From Bathynomus jamesi (Eukaryota; Arthropoda; Malacostraca; Isopoda; Cirolanidae), in assembly GCA_023014485.1 (NCBI GenBank), contig JAJOZX010003311.1, forward strand, positions 186,001 to 250,000: a stretch of 64,000 nt of DNA, in the 5' to 3' direction. The notes beneath the pieces are model-generated. The model ran no database searches. It saw only the letters and a list, made by a program, of their open reading frames with translations, and was not told where the DNA came from. This document shows positions 1-10,899 of the stretch, piece by piece (the stretch's first letter is position 1; each line of letters starts with the position of its first letter). A program made the translations under genes and the position numbers.

Positions 1-208
1 ATTTTCTTGGGAAGAAAATTCACCAAAAAATATTTGCTCAACACCAAAATTGTAGAATAATCCGGAGGAAAAACAATAAATTCGGTAAGTTAGACTTTGG
101 ACATGTAAACAAAATGAAAATGTAAAACAATGCCAGACACTTTCGGGTATTATTTTCACAGCGTCTTTCTTGCCGACTAGCACCTCATTTACAGAATGAG
201 GTCTGAAC

Positions 209-591
209 CAGTGATGTAGGACTCGAGACTGGTCTCGGTCTCGGATGCTTATATCCAGGTCTCGGTCCCGGCCATGGTGGTCTCCACTACATCACAACGA
301 TGTTCCTCAAATGCAAAAAGACTTATTTTGTTTGTTTTTTTAAGTAGGCAATTAACTGCTGAAAAATGTACAAACTATAAATTTGTGAATAAATTATGAG
401 TAAATTTTGCAGTTGTCACTTGATAACATCTTTAGAATCTTTATTCCTGAATGTTAAATACAGAACTTAAGAATTAGGCATTACACAATATTGAATACGT
501 GCAAAAATTGAATATGGTCTCGGTTTCGGTCTCGAGACCTTTTTTTCTCCTGGTTTTGGTCTCGGCCATGGTGGTCTCGATTAAAGCACTG
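209..591. mobile_element. hAT-type miniature element (non-autonomous)
   Basis: The left end starts CAGTGATGTAG and the right end finishes in the inverse of CAGTGCTTTAATC. The flanks GTCTGAAC (201-208) and GTCTGAAA (592-599) form an 8-bp target duplication with one mismatch and fit the hAT pattern nTnnnnAn. The interior is rich in GGTCTCGG motifs in both orientations and has no reading frame. A related right end (CTACATCACTGG) lies near 40966-40977. The hAT assignment rests on termini and duplication length only. Confidence 0.7.
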
Positions 592-1703
592 GTCTGAAAC
601 ATAACCTATACTCTTGAGACAAAGTATGAAACAGTGGAACAATGAAATTCAAATTATTCGAGCAACAGAGACACTTTAAAGTCGACTTATAAAATCAATC
701 TATGCCACTTATTTCAGAAGCAAATTTCAACACTTCATCTTCAAAGACGTACGACTATAACTGACTGTTATCTCTTAAGTCACACCTTAAGGTTAAAGAA
801 ACTCCACCCTCCCTTTCAAGATCTGAATGACCTAGCAAAACATTTTCATTACATGACGTCATTCGTACATAAATTACTGGACTTCTATTTGCTAATATCG
901 ATTTCGTTATTTCTAAGTTCCCCCTTTCGAGGAGAAAAGCATTAATAGATGTTTGCTTAAACTAAAATTTCCTCTCAGAGGGTCTCCCTCGAGGTCTTGA
1001 CATATAACAAGTTACACAGATCTCATATGTTTATATTTGAACTTAACTCCAATGAGAAGGGGGGGGGAACAAACAAATTGAAAATAAAAATAATTTTAGA
1101 AGCTTCAAGGTGAAAAAGATCTTAGAGCTGAATTTCTTCTTCTTCTTTTAATTTACTGACAGATTAATTGCTGTATCAGGTAACTTTGCTCTCATTTATG
1201 TCCAAGTCTTCGTTTTAAAGATTTTAATTTTCACGCGAAATTAAAACCACTTCAAAATTAGTTCTTTATTTTAAATTTTTTTATTAATTTTAGATGTTAA
1301 ATTTAAACATACAAATTTGCCGTGACAACAGTGTTTTAATAAATATTAATATTTTAGCTAACCTTGAGTAGACTTCGTGAAGTTCTTTTGCCTATCTTAA
1401 TTTTAGTGTCATTTAGAGCCACGGTATAGTGCCAAGTAATGCCAAACATATTTAATGCTTTATTATATCAAATTATAAGGACTACACATCGTGTAATACC
1501 ATGTTATACCATGCAGTAGAATGTAATGTAATGCAATAATAAATACCATGTAATAAGTTGTACTAATGTAGTACTATTGTATGTACTGTGACGTAATTTA
1601 GAAAACTAACACTGTACAGTGTACACGCGTGTAATGACGTAACTTTAACAATTTCTGTATTTTGACATTCAATTAATTCAATTAGGAATCTTTCAATTTC
1701 TAA
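592..1703. other. AT-rich stretch without recognised feature
   Basis: I see no coding frame, no terminal repeats and no RNA-like fold here. It contains a short G run near 1061-1068 and short degenerate repeats of the type ATGTAATAC around 1490-1560. Confidence 0.6.
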
Positions 1704-1900
1704 ATATAGCTCAGTGGTTACGGTAGCGGAGTTTGAATGGTGAGGCTCTGGTTCGCTTCCGCCTGCATGCTCCTAAGTCGGGTTGAGTTGACCGCTTACT
1801 CGGGCTAAAAGGTGACCGACCCCCCCACCGCCTTGGTGCGCGCTCATCCCCCACACATCGAGGAGAATTAAGCTTCCTGTTATTATTTTATATACAAACA
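1704..1900 (+). repeat. tRNA-derived SINE
   Basis: A tRNA-like head carries an A-box-like TAGCTCAGTGG near 1708 and a B-box-like GGTTCGCTTCC near 1750, about 40 bp apart, as in a pol III internal promoter. It is followed by a GC-richer body and an AT-rich tail. It does not fold as an intact tRNA, so a SINE or tRNA-derived repeat is the better reading. Confidence 0.6.
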
Positions 1901-2271
1901 AACATATATAAAAAAAGGTGGGTAGAATTCTACCCATATGAAGATATGGGTAAAATGCTCATATACTTTAGAAATTTACCCAAGACCTCTCTTCTTTAAC
2001 CATAAAAAAAGAATTAGTATCGCAAACACCCGTTACCATAGGAACGAGACATCTCTTTGGCTCTAAATATATGTTTTTATATTCTTTATATCTCCTTTTT
2101 TTTTAGGAGCGCGGGGTTAGAGGTCGAGAAGTGGGGGGGGGGGAGGCAGGGAAGCCCCTAAAATATCATATGATACTTTATGCAACGAAAGGAGCTCAGA
2201 AAGTAAAAAATTGCTATATTTTTATTTACATATTCTTTAAAAATAAAAATCTACCGGCGGCTTCAAGTGTT

Positions 2272-2336
<65 letters not shown>

Positions 2337-2887
2337 GTGCTTCGTTAGCACTATAATAATGTTAATTATTATAATAATAATGGGTTAATTATGTTAATTA
2401 AGTTAAGTTGAGGCTTCAGGCTTGAGGCTGGGGGATCTTTTCAGATCAAATAATGTTATTAATTAGGAAATGAATGAGTTTTCTTCCTATATTAAACAAA
2501 ATAAATGAGATTTAAGTGAAACAAATAAACGTTGCAATTGTTTGAATGAAAGTTGCATTGAAATATTATAAATGTGCACTTGAATAATGACTTCAATATT
2601 ATAATAACGCGCGAGGTAATGAAAGTCTTTATATAAAGTTAGGTGAATGACACCAGGCCAATGGGGCCTGTTACACGTTGTTACATGGTGAGATCCCTCG
2701 TGTCACTGGAGTTCTTGAGAGGTGAGATGCGACTGAGGCGTCGTGCCCGGAAATTCCTTACAACGAGGTTAAGGTGTGACGTTTAGGACAGAGGGAAAGC
2801 CTTGAGCGAGTCTCGCGATGTAACGTCATCTTCGTCGTGGTTGTGTGGAAATCGCGAAATATCTGAAGTCGTCTCTGTCGCTATATA
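1901..2887. other. Unassigned AT-rich region
   Basis: It holds the (TA)n run at 2280-2335 and otherwise nothing I recognise. The short open frames here come from the microsatellite or chance. Confidence 0.5.
2280..2336. repeat. (TA)n microsatellite
   Basis: About 55 bp of alternating TA with one phase break; it follows a short (TG)n run. Confidence 0.95.
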
Positions 2888-4268
2888 CACTGAGCAGCAG
2901 AAAAATCGGACCACTTGGAATATCGCGAAAAGCGAAAAAAGTGGGCAAGCTTCTGTTTATAAAAGTTTTAAAATTCGAAAATATAATCTATGAGGCAACC
3001 AAATAACGAGACAAAACGTCAGCTGCAAACACACTAGCTGTAACGAATTTTCAACTTCTTTTAAGAATTTGACAGTCTGACATTCAGTTGTTCTTAGACT
3101 GCTAGTGCCACTTTTTTCTTCCACTAGTGGGAGTAGGCATTTGCGTTTAGTAACAGATAGACATCTAATTCTTTTGGGTTTCAGACTTGGACATTTACAA
3201 TGGATTTGACTGCCGTGAACGTCGCGAGAGTCGTCGCCCTAATTGAAGATGGTCGGAGCCAGCGTTACGTCGCCGATGTGCTCGGAATTCCAAGAACAAC
3301 GGTTCGACGTGTCTACCAACGGATCTAGGACAATTGCGTCCTGGTCAAGTGCGTCCTGGACAAATGCGTCCCGGTCATTGGCGTCCCTGGACAATTGCGT
3401 CCCGGACAATTGCGCACTTCTCCAACTACTATATGAAGTTTATTTATTAGAGAAGTGAATGGAAAGTTAGTATCGGAATTTCAAATATACTTTTCATTTT
3501 AACCTATTAAACTTGTTATATGTTCATAAGTTCTGTTCGAAACTGTTCTCTAAAACTTTATCCATCATCAGCAACATCATTGTCCAATTTTATGGGTTAC
3601 GTCCACTTAAGATAAAGTTAGTTTCGTTAGTTTTAACGAAAATATCACAACTTAACCTAACCAATCGTCAAGGGCATACAGTTGACCTAACTGGGCATTC
3701 AATTAAACTAACCGGGCATTATATCCCATACAAAATTACAATAACAAACATACTCGTCCCTCGTCTTTGGCGTCCCTGGACAATTGCGTAGGTGAAGTCA
3801 CAATGAACTTTCTATTCACTTCTCTAATAAATAAACTTCATATAGTAGTTGGGGAAGTGCGCAATTGTCCGGGACGAAATAAAACCGAACGCAATTGTCC
3901 AGGGACGCCAATGACCGGGACGCATTTGTCCGGGACGCACTTGACCAGGACGCAATTGTCCTGTCACCCTACCAACGTCATGTGGAGACAGGAGAGTACA
4001 CCCGAAGACCAGGATCTGGAAGATCGCGCTGCACATCTGCCCGTGACGATCGTTTCATCGTGTTGAGTGTTTTGCGAGATCGTCGCTTGACTGCCACAAA
4101 CGTCCGCAATGAGCTGGAAAGGTCTCAAGACGTCAGTGTATCGGAGCGAACTGTTAGAAGAAGACTTATGGAAAGTGGCTTACATGCTAGACGTCCAGCA
4201 ATGGGCCCGGAATTGCTCCCACACCACCGCAATGCTCGTCTTGCTTTCGCTCGTGAGCATGTCAATTG
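2888..4268 (+). pseudogene. Tc1-like transposase, plus-strand half, split by an insertion
   Basis: A transposase acts by binding its terminal repeats and moving them to TA sites. From 3199 the frame reads a paired-type helix-turn-helix (MDLTAVNVARVVALIEDG onward, about 42 residues) and is cut at 3320 by a palindromic element. After 3969 it resumes in YQRHVETGEYTRR and runs through GRSRC and VSERTVRRRLMES to AFAREHVNWT, where homology stops. The catalytic DDE domain is missing from this half. A plausible left terminus (CACTGAGCAGCAG after a TA) lies at 2888; I found no matching right terminus. It is head-to-head with a minus-strand copy at 4270-4710. Confidence 0.75.
3321..3968. mobile_element. 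GG-terminal palindromic element inside the Tc1 gene
   Basis: The termini are GGATCTAGGACAATTGCG and the inverse of GGTGACAGGACAATTGCG, with long inverted arms (about 130 bp) made of repeated GGACAATTGCGTCC-type units. The insertion is bounded by an exact 8-bp duplication CTACCAAC (3313-3320 and 3969-3976), and removing it restores the transposase frame. The interior carries the core motif seen in the other GG elements of this window (CTTAACCTAACCAATCG, GATATTTTCGTTAG). No protein is encoded. Confidence 0.8.
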
Positions 4269-4269
4269 G

Positions 4270-4710
4270 ACTCCTCCAAAAGCAACCCTTCTTCTCCACA
4301 CTCTTTCCCTTCCATCGGATGTTCGAAGATTAAATCTTGATTCGTCCGTAAACAATACTCGTCCCCATTGGACCATAGTCCAATTGACATGCTCACGAGC
4401 GAAAGCAAAACGAGCATTGCGGTGGTGTGGGAGCAATTCCGGGCCCATTGCTGGACGTCTAGCAATCTAGCATGTAAGTCACTTTCCATAAGTCTCCTTC
4501 TAACGGTTCGCTCCGATACATTAACGTCTCGAGACCTTTCCAGCTCATTGCGGACGTTTGTGGCAGTCAAGCGACGATCTCGCAAAACACTCAACACGAT
4601 GAAACGATAGTCACGGGCAGATGTGCAGCGCGATCTTCCAGATCCTGGTCTTCGGGTGTACTCTCCTGTCTCCACATGACGTTGGTAGACACGTTATGTG
4701 GGACATCCTG
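4270..4710 (-). pseudogene. Tc1-like transposase, inverted partial copy
   Basis: On the minus strand it repeats the plus-strand copy from YQRHVETGEYTRR through the second helix-turn-helix and continues further, into VLFTDESRFNLRTSDGRERV, which contains the first catalytic aspartate region of the DDE domain. It then ends in rearranged sequence that repeats the AFAREHVNWT segment. It has frameshifts and cannot be functional. Together with the plus copy it makes a large inverted duplication. Confidence 0.75.
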
Positions 4711-5152
4711 AGCCAATAATTACATTAGTAATAATAATAACACTGGTCAACAAAGATTTTTCATCAGAGTAAAATTTGTGGTGGCTGGATAGCATTTTCC
4801 ACGCTGATTCCAAAACTGCATTCAGATTGTTTCTAGCACGTATAGTTTTCAAGATGAAGGCATATATATAACTACACAGATTTAACCATTTTAAATAGGC
4901 AAAATACTAATATTTCAACATTTGATTGTGTTTATTTTATTGTGTTTTTTTAGTTTATTCATCTTATTTATTTCAATTATCTTAATTATACATCTTATGT
5001 ATTTCAGGTGTGAGCTTTTACGTCTAGCAGCATTGTGATTCAGGCAACAACGCCGTGCTTTGTGTGTTAAAAGATCAGTCCAGTCCAAGAACTTGTTGTG
5101 TCAAGTTGGTGTACATTTTTTTTTAATTTATAGTTTGCTCAGGTCAGTCAAC

Positions 5153-5713
5153 ATGCCTCGACAATGTAAGAATGACCCCGACAAGTTCTGTTTCGTATGC
5201 GGCCAGTTGACAACTAAAACACAGCGACGAAGTATTACAACCGACATTAAGAAAATATACAAGCTATACTTTGGTTGCCATCTAGGTGACCAAGATAAAC
5301 CATGGGCGCCACATCAAATCTGTTCTGGCTGTTCAAATGGATTACGTGATTGGCTTAACAAAAAGAAAGCTTCAATGCCATTTGCCATACCCATGATATG
5401 GAGGGAGCCGAGAGATCATCATGAAGACTGTTATTTTTGTAGTGTGAACTTAATGGGGTTTTCTGCCAAGAACAAACACCAGATTGTATATCCAAACTTG
5501 GATTCAGCACGTAGACCAGTAAAACATGATGAAACATTGCCCATTCCAATTCCCCCAAGTGATAGGCTAGATTCTATCATAGATGACTTGGAAAGTGATG
5601 AAGGTGCAACTGGCGTTTCCGGACCATCTACAGAACCAGAGTACACTTTTGAAGGTAGACATTTAGAGCCTAAAAAGTTAACCCAAGGACAGTTGAATGA
5701 AGAATTTTGTTAA
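5153..5713 (+). pseudogene. N-terminal part of a repeated animal protein of unknown function
   Basis: The likely start is MPRQCKNDPDKFC at 5153; an upstream in-frame ATG at 5060 adds an unlikely leader. The protein has spaced cysteine pairs that could bind zinc: CFVCG near residue 13, HQICSGC near 59 and CYFC near 91. Next come YPNLDSARRPV and a proline-rich LPIPIPPS, then an acidic linker ending LTQGQLNEEFC and a stop. I recognise the pattern from a protein family that is multicopy in arthropod and other animal genomes. In full-length members LTQGxLN is followed by about 200 residues absent here, so this copy is internally deleted near 5695. No biochemical role is known to me. Confidence 0.7.
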
Positions 5714-6218
5714 AGCAATGGGTAAAGTCAATTCTGAAGGGTTCCAATACCTTTCAAGGAAATTTCCGAAGGTTACTGCAGCAAAATTGAAGGAAGGAAT
5801 TTTTGTTGGGCCACAAATAAGGGAGGTTTTGAATGACACTGAATTTGAAAAAGTCCTAAGTCCGCTGGAATTGAAGGCTTGGCTGGCGTTCAAATGGATA
5901 TGTGAAAACTTTCTTGGAAGCAACAAGTCACCTGCGTATAAGGATGGAGTCAAGAACCTCCTTGATGCCTTCAAAGAAATGGAGTGTCGAATGTCGTTAA
6001 AAATTCACTTCCTGCATTCCCACTTAGATTTCTTTCCTGAAAACCTTGGTGCAGTGAGTGACGAGCAAGGAGAGCGCTTCCATCAAGATATTCAGATGAT
6101 GGAGAAGCGCTACCAAGGATATTGGAATGAAAGCATGATGGTGGACCATTGTTGGATGCTGTATCGTGACAGTCCAGGCCAAATTTACAAAAGGAAATCA
6201 CACTCACAGCGCTTTTAA
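5697..6218 (+). pseudogene. C-terminal part of the same transposon-borne protein
   Basis: This frame starts MKNFVKAMGKVNSEGF, overlaps the end of the upstream frame by 17 bp in another phase, and continues 173 residues to TAA. Conserved-looking blocks are EGIFVGPQIREVL (near residue 33), HFLHSHLDFFPENLGAVSDE (near 104) and GERFHQDIQMMEKRYQGYW. In complete relatives MKNFVKAM follows a middle region missing here, so this is the distal half of one deleted gene rather than a separate gene. Histidine, aspartate and glutamate in HSHLDFF and DEQGERFHQD could be catalytic for an RNase H-like transposase, but that is inference. Confidence 0.7.
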
Positions 6219-6655
6219 TAAAATAATGTATATATTCTTTATTTATAAGTACATTGAATAAGGTATATGATGTATTTGTTGTTTAGCATTCCTAAGTGTG
6301 ATCTATACATCCATAAATTTTCTTATAGCAATATCAAAAACTTAAAAATATCAAAACCAGTGTATCTATATAACTATACGTGCTAGAAAAAAATTAAACC
6401 AGATTCGGAATCAGCGCGAAAGATGCATTAAGAAAAGTGTGATCATGTTTGTGATGAGAAAAAAGTTTCATTTTGTTGGCCAGTGTAATTTGTGTTGTTG
6501 AAGTTTCTGCATAAGGGCGAAAAGGATCATGTGAAAGAGGGGGCTTACAGCTTTACGTGGAATTTGAACCACGCTACATAATCTGAACACAGAGAATGAC
6601 CACCCATCGAAGTACTGAACAGACTTAACGTCGCTTAACTTGATGATTTGTGTAA

Positions 6656-6976
6656 CCAAGAAAAAGAAAAAGAAGAAGAGAAATAGAGATAAATTACAGG
6701 ATAGAAATTCCAAAGACATTAGCCCAAGAGAGAGAGAGAGAGACCCTCCTACACAGAGGCAAACGAGTAGAGCTGGTAGAAGAGGGCTGGTACCAGGTGT
6801 CGAAGAAGCTTGCTAACTTTGAGAATAATTCCTTCTTCCTAGTTTGGGCCTTTAAACCCACTAACCCTACAAGAATACCAACAGATGCCAACGACAGAAC
6901 GCCGACATCTCACAGGAGACAAACTCCCATCTTCCGATTAACTAGGGCAGTCATAAAACAAGAGGAGGAAGAGTAA
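6656..6976 (+). other. Open stretch of about 106 codons, no start codon
   Basis: This frame is free of stops and reads a basic N-terminal part, then GWYQVSKKLANFENNSFFLVWAFKP and a TAA at 6974. It has no in-frame ATG near its beginning and overlaps a (GA)n run. It could be a piece of a LINE ORF1 or chance. I do not recognise it. Confidence 0.2.
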
Positions 6977-7161
6977 GACAGACAGAATTGCCAACCGGAA
7001 TTGCCAACAGTTCCCCTTAACTTCCTCATATTCTCTCATACCAGAAAGTAATACATTGCCAAAACAATTTACAACCAATATATATGCAAAAAGTGGGCGG
7101 AGTTATTAACTTACTTGTTTTACCATCAAATTTACGACACCTGGTCTATAATCACTCTATA

Positions 7162-7237
<76 letters not shown>

Positions 7238-7508
7238 AGTGGCGACTCGTGGTATAAATGTATGGGGTGCGATTTCATAAAATTTATAATTTTTAGAATT
7301 CTAGTACATAAACAATCACATGGTGCTTCCGTACGGTACTTATATGAATTTTAAAAATATATTTCAAGAATATTTATTTTAATATCTTAAAATTAATATA
7401 TTTTTTATCTGTTAAATTAATATTTATCGTTTCAAGCAAGGGGGAGCGACCGCTCCATCGCTATATACACACAAACTCAGAATTGTCCCCTGAGAAACTT
7501 ATATGTTA
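6977..7508. other. Unassigned sequence with microsatellites
   Basis: It contains (CT)n at 7158-7198 joined to (TA)n at 7199-7236. I see no gene. Confidence 0.5.
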
Positions 7509-8104
7509 AACACAGACCGTGCATGGAACAAGGAACTCTTCTGGGAAATTACATCCATTATAGTTCGACTAAGTAATGATAAATGACAAATACTATAGTT
7601 TTTTCTTTTTCATGATGGAAAGCCCAACGTGGGCACCGTGTTACATGCAAAGAGGCCCAAAATATAGCTTCCCTCACCAGCTATCTGCAAAGCAGATAGG
7701 ATCCTGCTTTAGGACAGGATCTAGGTTTACAGCTTTACCTAGCCTACTACATTCAGAACCTCATATACGCAAGAAACTCGTTGCATTCACGTCGGATTGA
7801 ATGCATCAAAGAAAAAGGAGTAACTATTGTATTTTTAGCCAAAAAACAAAACTTAAACCTCAACCGGGACATTGAGCGTCCACTTTTCAAGGCACACAAC
7901 ACATCCTTTTAATATATACAAACTCAGAATGGTGCCCTGAGAAAGCTATATTTTGGGGCCTCTTTGCGAGTAACCCGGTGCCCACGATGGCCTTTCCATC
8001 ATGAAAAAGAAAAAAACTATAGTATTTGTCATTTATCATTACTTATTCGAACCATAGTGGATGTAATTTCCCAGAAGAGTTCCTTGTTCCATGCACGGTC
8101 TGTG

Positions 8105-8106
<2 letters not shown>
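7509..8106. mobile_element. Foldback element with ~160-bp inverted arms
   Basis: The left arm (7509-7672) starts AACACAGACCGTGCATGG and the right arm (7938-8106) is its inverse, both including CAAGGAACTCTTCTGG and the segment around ACTATAGTTTTTTCTT. The arms diverge by perhaps 10 percent. The 265-bp interior has no convincing frame. The right end abuts a long (TA)n run. I cannot assign a superfamily. Confidence 0.65.
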
Positions 8107-8179
<73 letters not shown>

Positions 8180-8194
8180 ATATATATATATATA
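8104..8194. repeat. (TA)n microsatellite between two transposons
   Basis: About 90 bp of TA with short interruptions separates the foldback element from the mariner that follows; the mariner probably inserted into it. Confidence 0.9.
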
Positions 8195-9114
8195 GGGCGT
8201 CCCAAAAAAATGTATACACACTTTAACAGCTGATAGCTCAATTGATGTTTCTTTCTTTCCAAGTTAAACCCATTAGAATTAATAACGGCAGTCAGACTAA
8301 GCTTTGAACAAAGGAAATTCATTCTAAAATGCTACTGGAAGTGTGAAAACGCAGTTGAAGTGCAAAGACAGTTTAGGAGGGAGTTTCAAACAGATCCACC
8401 AACGCGACTTACCATCACTCGAATTAGAGATAAGTTTGAAGCCGATGGAACTGTTCAGAATGTCCACAAGAAGCGTTCCGGAAGACCACGGACATCGACA
8501 AGCCCCACAAAGCAAGAAAGAGTACTGGAAACGTATCACCAAAGTCCAAGAAAATCTGTGCGGCAAGCGAGTCGTGAGGTAGGAATTTCAGAATCGTCTG
8601 TCCAACGCATTTTGAAGCGCTGTCAATGGAAAAGTTACATTCCAAGATTAGTCCATGCTATTAATGAAGATGATGATGATGATGATGATGATCCGGACCG
8701 AAGAGTGGAGTATTGCGAGTGGTACTTGGCACGATGTGGATGTGGATTGGACGAAGGGGTTTCGTAGAATACCCTCCGCGTTCACCAGACCTCACACCAC
8801 TAGACTTTTTTTTATGGGGATACTTAAAAGACAAAGTCTACGCTATAAAACCTGCAACAGTCGCTGAATTGAGAGCAGCCATTGAACGAGAATGCACACA
8901 AATACCAAACGAAATGTTTCGTGATGTTTGCGATTCCATTGCTTCGCGTTATCAGCAGTGCCTGGACCAGAACGGACGTCAGTTTGAAAACAGGCGTTGA
9001 CAAAACAATTAAATAATGTCTGTAGATTCTATTACATTTTGAAAATGAAATGTATTTTAATAAACACTGCCTTTATAAGTATTTAAAGTATGTATACATT
9101 TTTTTGGGACGCCC
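8195..9114 (+). mobile_element. Tc1/mariner element, 920 bp, internally deleted
   Basis: The terminal inverted repeats are about 24 bp, GGGCGTCCCAAAAAAATGTA at the left and its inverse at the right. TA flanks both ends (8193-8194, 9115-9116). A transposase remnant lies inside on the plus strand. The length is about 300 bp short of a typical 1.2-1.3 kb mariner. Confidence 0.9.
8342..9000 (+). pseudogene. Mariner-type transposase, catalytic middle deleted
   Basis: The first part (8360-8767) gives [30 protein letters not shown] and [12 protein letters not shown], the two helix-turn-helix DNA-binding units. It then runs into an aspartate tract encoded by (GAT)n at 8668-8692. The second part (8750-9000, another phase) gives [27 protein letters not shown] with the last catalytic acidic residue region, and ends ENRR then TGA. 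The catalytic segment between the halves is gone and they are out of frame, so no active enzyme can be made. Confidence 0.85.
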
Positions 9115-9129
9115 TATATATATATATAT

Positions 9130-9260
9130 ATATAACCAGTACTGGGATTAGCGGCGCTAACTTTTTATTAGCGATACTGTTAGCGCCGCTAACTTTCAAA
9201 ATTGTTAGCTAAACAGGTAGCGGCGCTAAGTTTTTAGAGAAAGTCATTCGCTAATTTTTC
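9130..9260. repeat. Subterminal repeat cluster (TAGCGGCGCTAA), transposon end
   Basis: After CCAGTACTGGGATTAGC there are at least four copies of AGCGGCGCTAA or its inverse in 110 bp. Dense short subterminal repeats next to a CAGT-type end are typical of hAT elements. No partner end was found. Confidence 0.45.
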
Positions 9261-9649
9261 CTAAACCTAAAAGTCAGTCCTGTCCGATTCGAATTTCGAG
9301 AAATTGACTCTGTTGAAAATGAAAACAAATCTGTGAAGTAGCGCTACAAAATTCCTGATTCCTGATAAAATTCCATCATGTTTTGTTTGTTTTGCAAATG
9401 AATGCAATTCGCCATATCTATTTTTATTTTGTAATCTGTTGTATGAATGGAACATTCAAGTTTTGATATCATTTACTCTCTCTGTCAATATTTTATCATT
9501 TCTTTCAGTTTCAGTTTGCGTATTGGAATTAAATATTGACGTATAAATTGAATAGAATTTTTTTTTTTTCCGTTGGTTTGTTTTCCCTGTTAATATATAC
9601 GAAAGGAACTCGACTCCTACATAAAAATATTTTCATTTTCGTAGACTAA

Positions 9650-10152
9650 AACGTCACATTTTTGTACCTTAGCAACCAATTGACCAGGTGGAATCAAAGG
9701 CTTTTCGTCTTATCAATTCCCCGCCTCTCACTGATTGTCTTCAATCTCTCTCTCTTTTTCTCTCTTCCCCGCAATGTTGCCTCACTCTCTCTTTACTATC
9801 GCTATCATAACGGACATTGCTCTTCTGAACTCTCTAACCGCATGCCTCCTCCTTTAAGGAGAGCACGCAGTACCAGACTTTCTACACTTTCTCATTCCTT
9901 TTTTGTCCAACTGTCTAATGCGAGGGTTAATCGGTATTTTCAATCTTTCATCTACTCAACCGGTCAACTCTGGAACAATCTTCCTCAATCTATCTTTCCT
10001 CCTGTCTATGACCTCCCATCTTTCAAACGCAGAGTTTCTAGGTTTCTCGAAAACCCAAGACCTTGAATTTAGCTTTCTTCTTCTTCTATGGGAGGGGCAC
10101 TTTTGCTGACATTTGCGCTTGGACCCTCCTTCCTGCATAAAAAAAAATTAAA
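9650..10152 (+). pseudogene. LINE 3' end (RT C-terminal tail and 3' UTR)
   Basis: The 134-residue frame at 9662-10066 contains ASLSLYYRYHNGHCSSEL, RRARSTRLSTLSHSFFVQL and TGQLWNNLPQSIFPPVYDL. This is the C-terminal region after the reverse transcriptase of Jockey/CR1-like LINEs, ending in FKRRVSRFLENPRP. A short 3' UTR ends CCTCCTTCCTGCATAAAAAAA. The same 3' UTR end appears near 56812-56832. The copy is 5'-truncated. Confidence 0.75.
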
Positions 10153-10285
10153 TCAAGGTGTGTGTGTGTGTGTGCTAATATATGGAAGTAAATTACGGAA
10201 GGCAGAACATATATAAATTGGGGTGGTCTCAGAAAAAAATTAACGACAAAATTAGCATTAGCGGGCACAGCACTATATATATATA

Positions 10286-10875
10286 GGGTGATCCATAAAT
10301 GTTTCATAAACCGTAGGGTGTATTCTTGAGACAAAAGTAAAGAAACAAGACCATATAAACATAGGTGAAGAAACCCGTAGGTTTCGAGCTATAGCACGCG
10401 ACAGGAAAATGAAACGCTGATGTTGTGTATCCTGTCACGTGGATAGGGCGCGGTGGTCCTATTCCGTGGCCACCTCGGTCACCAGATTTAAATCCTCTTG
10501 ATTATTACTTGTGGGGTTATTTAAAAAGCCTAGTTTATATTACAGAAGTCCGAGCACGTGATGAATTGTGGCAACGAGTTCGAGACAACTGCGAAACGAC
10601 CCGCAATACTCCAGGAATTTTTGAGTGTGTCAGACAATCACTGGTGCGACGTGCTGAGGCACGCATTCAAGAAGTAGGAAAGAATTTCGAACATTTACTT
10701 TAATGAAGCAAATGTATCACACTGTGTATTTGCATAACATGTAAAAAATTTTTGGAGTTTAATTTTTCTGTCACGTGCTATAGCTCGTCTCCAACTACGT
10801 TTATATGGTCTTTCTTCTTTGCTTTTGTCTCAAAAATATATCCTGCGATTTATGAAACACATTTATGGATCACCC
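10286..10875 (+). mobile_element. Tc1/mariner element, 590 bp, deleted
   Basis: The ends are GGGTGATCCATAAATG and its inverse, with subterminal inverted sequence extending over about 100 bp (for example CGAGCTATAGCACG). The left end follows a (TA)n run. The interior keeps only the C-terminal third of a transposase. Confidence 0.8.
10425..10703 (+). pseudogene. Mariner-type transposase C-terminal fragment
   Basis: Ninety-two residues begin WIGRGGPIPWPPRSPDLNPLD, containing the conserved PDLNPLD block that carries the last catalytic residue, then YYLWGYLKSLVY and a C-terminal helix ending GKNFEHLL and TAA. The DNA-binding and first catalytic segments are missing. Confidence 0.8.
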
Positions 10876-10899
10876 AGCATATATGATAAAAACGAAGAT

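Larger units (their letters stand above)
4741..6485. mobile_element. DNA transposon with CACTG termini
   Basis: The left end begins CACTGGTCAACAAA and the right end is the inverse of CACTGGCCAACAAA. The inverted repeats match imperfectly for about 130 bp, including CGCTGATTCC and TTTCTAGCACGTATAGTT. Both outer flanks read TAA, a possible 3-bp target duplication. CACTG/CACTA termini with 2-4 bp duplications are described for the CMC (CACTA/Mirage/Chapaev) group, so that is my tentative placement. The two reading frames inside are the only cargo. Confidence 0.7.

Noticed and set aside
1704..1775. Functional tRNA gene
   Set aside because: A- and B-box-like motifs are present, but the stems do not pair well and the body continues as a SINE.
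3824..4036. Minus-strand 70-residue frame across the GG element and Tc1 junction
   Set aside because: It spans the transposon boundary and arises from the repeated GGACAATTGCG units.
8029..8322. Frames rich in IYIYIY and similar tracts here and at 2131, 7115, 22264, 44651, 57183, 59462
   Set aside because: They are translations of (TA)n runs and adjoining sequence, not proteins.
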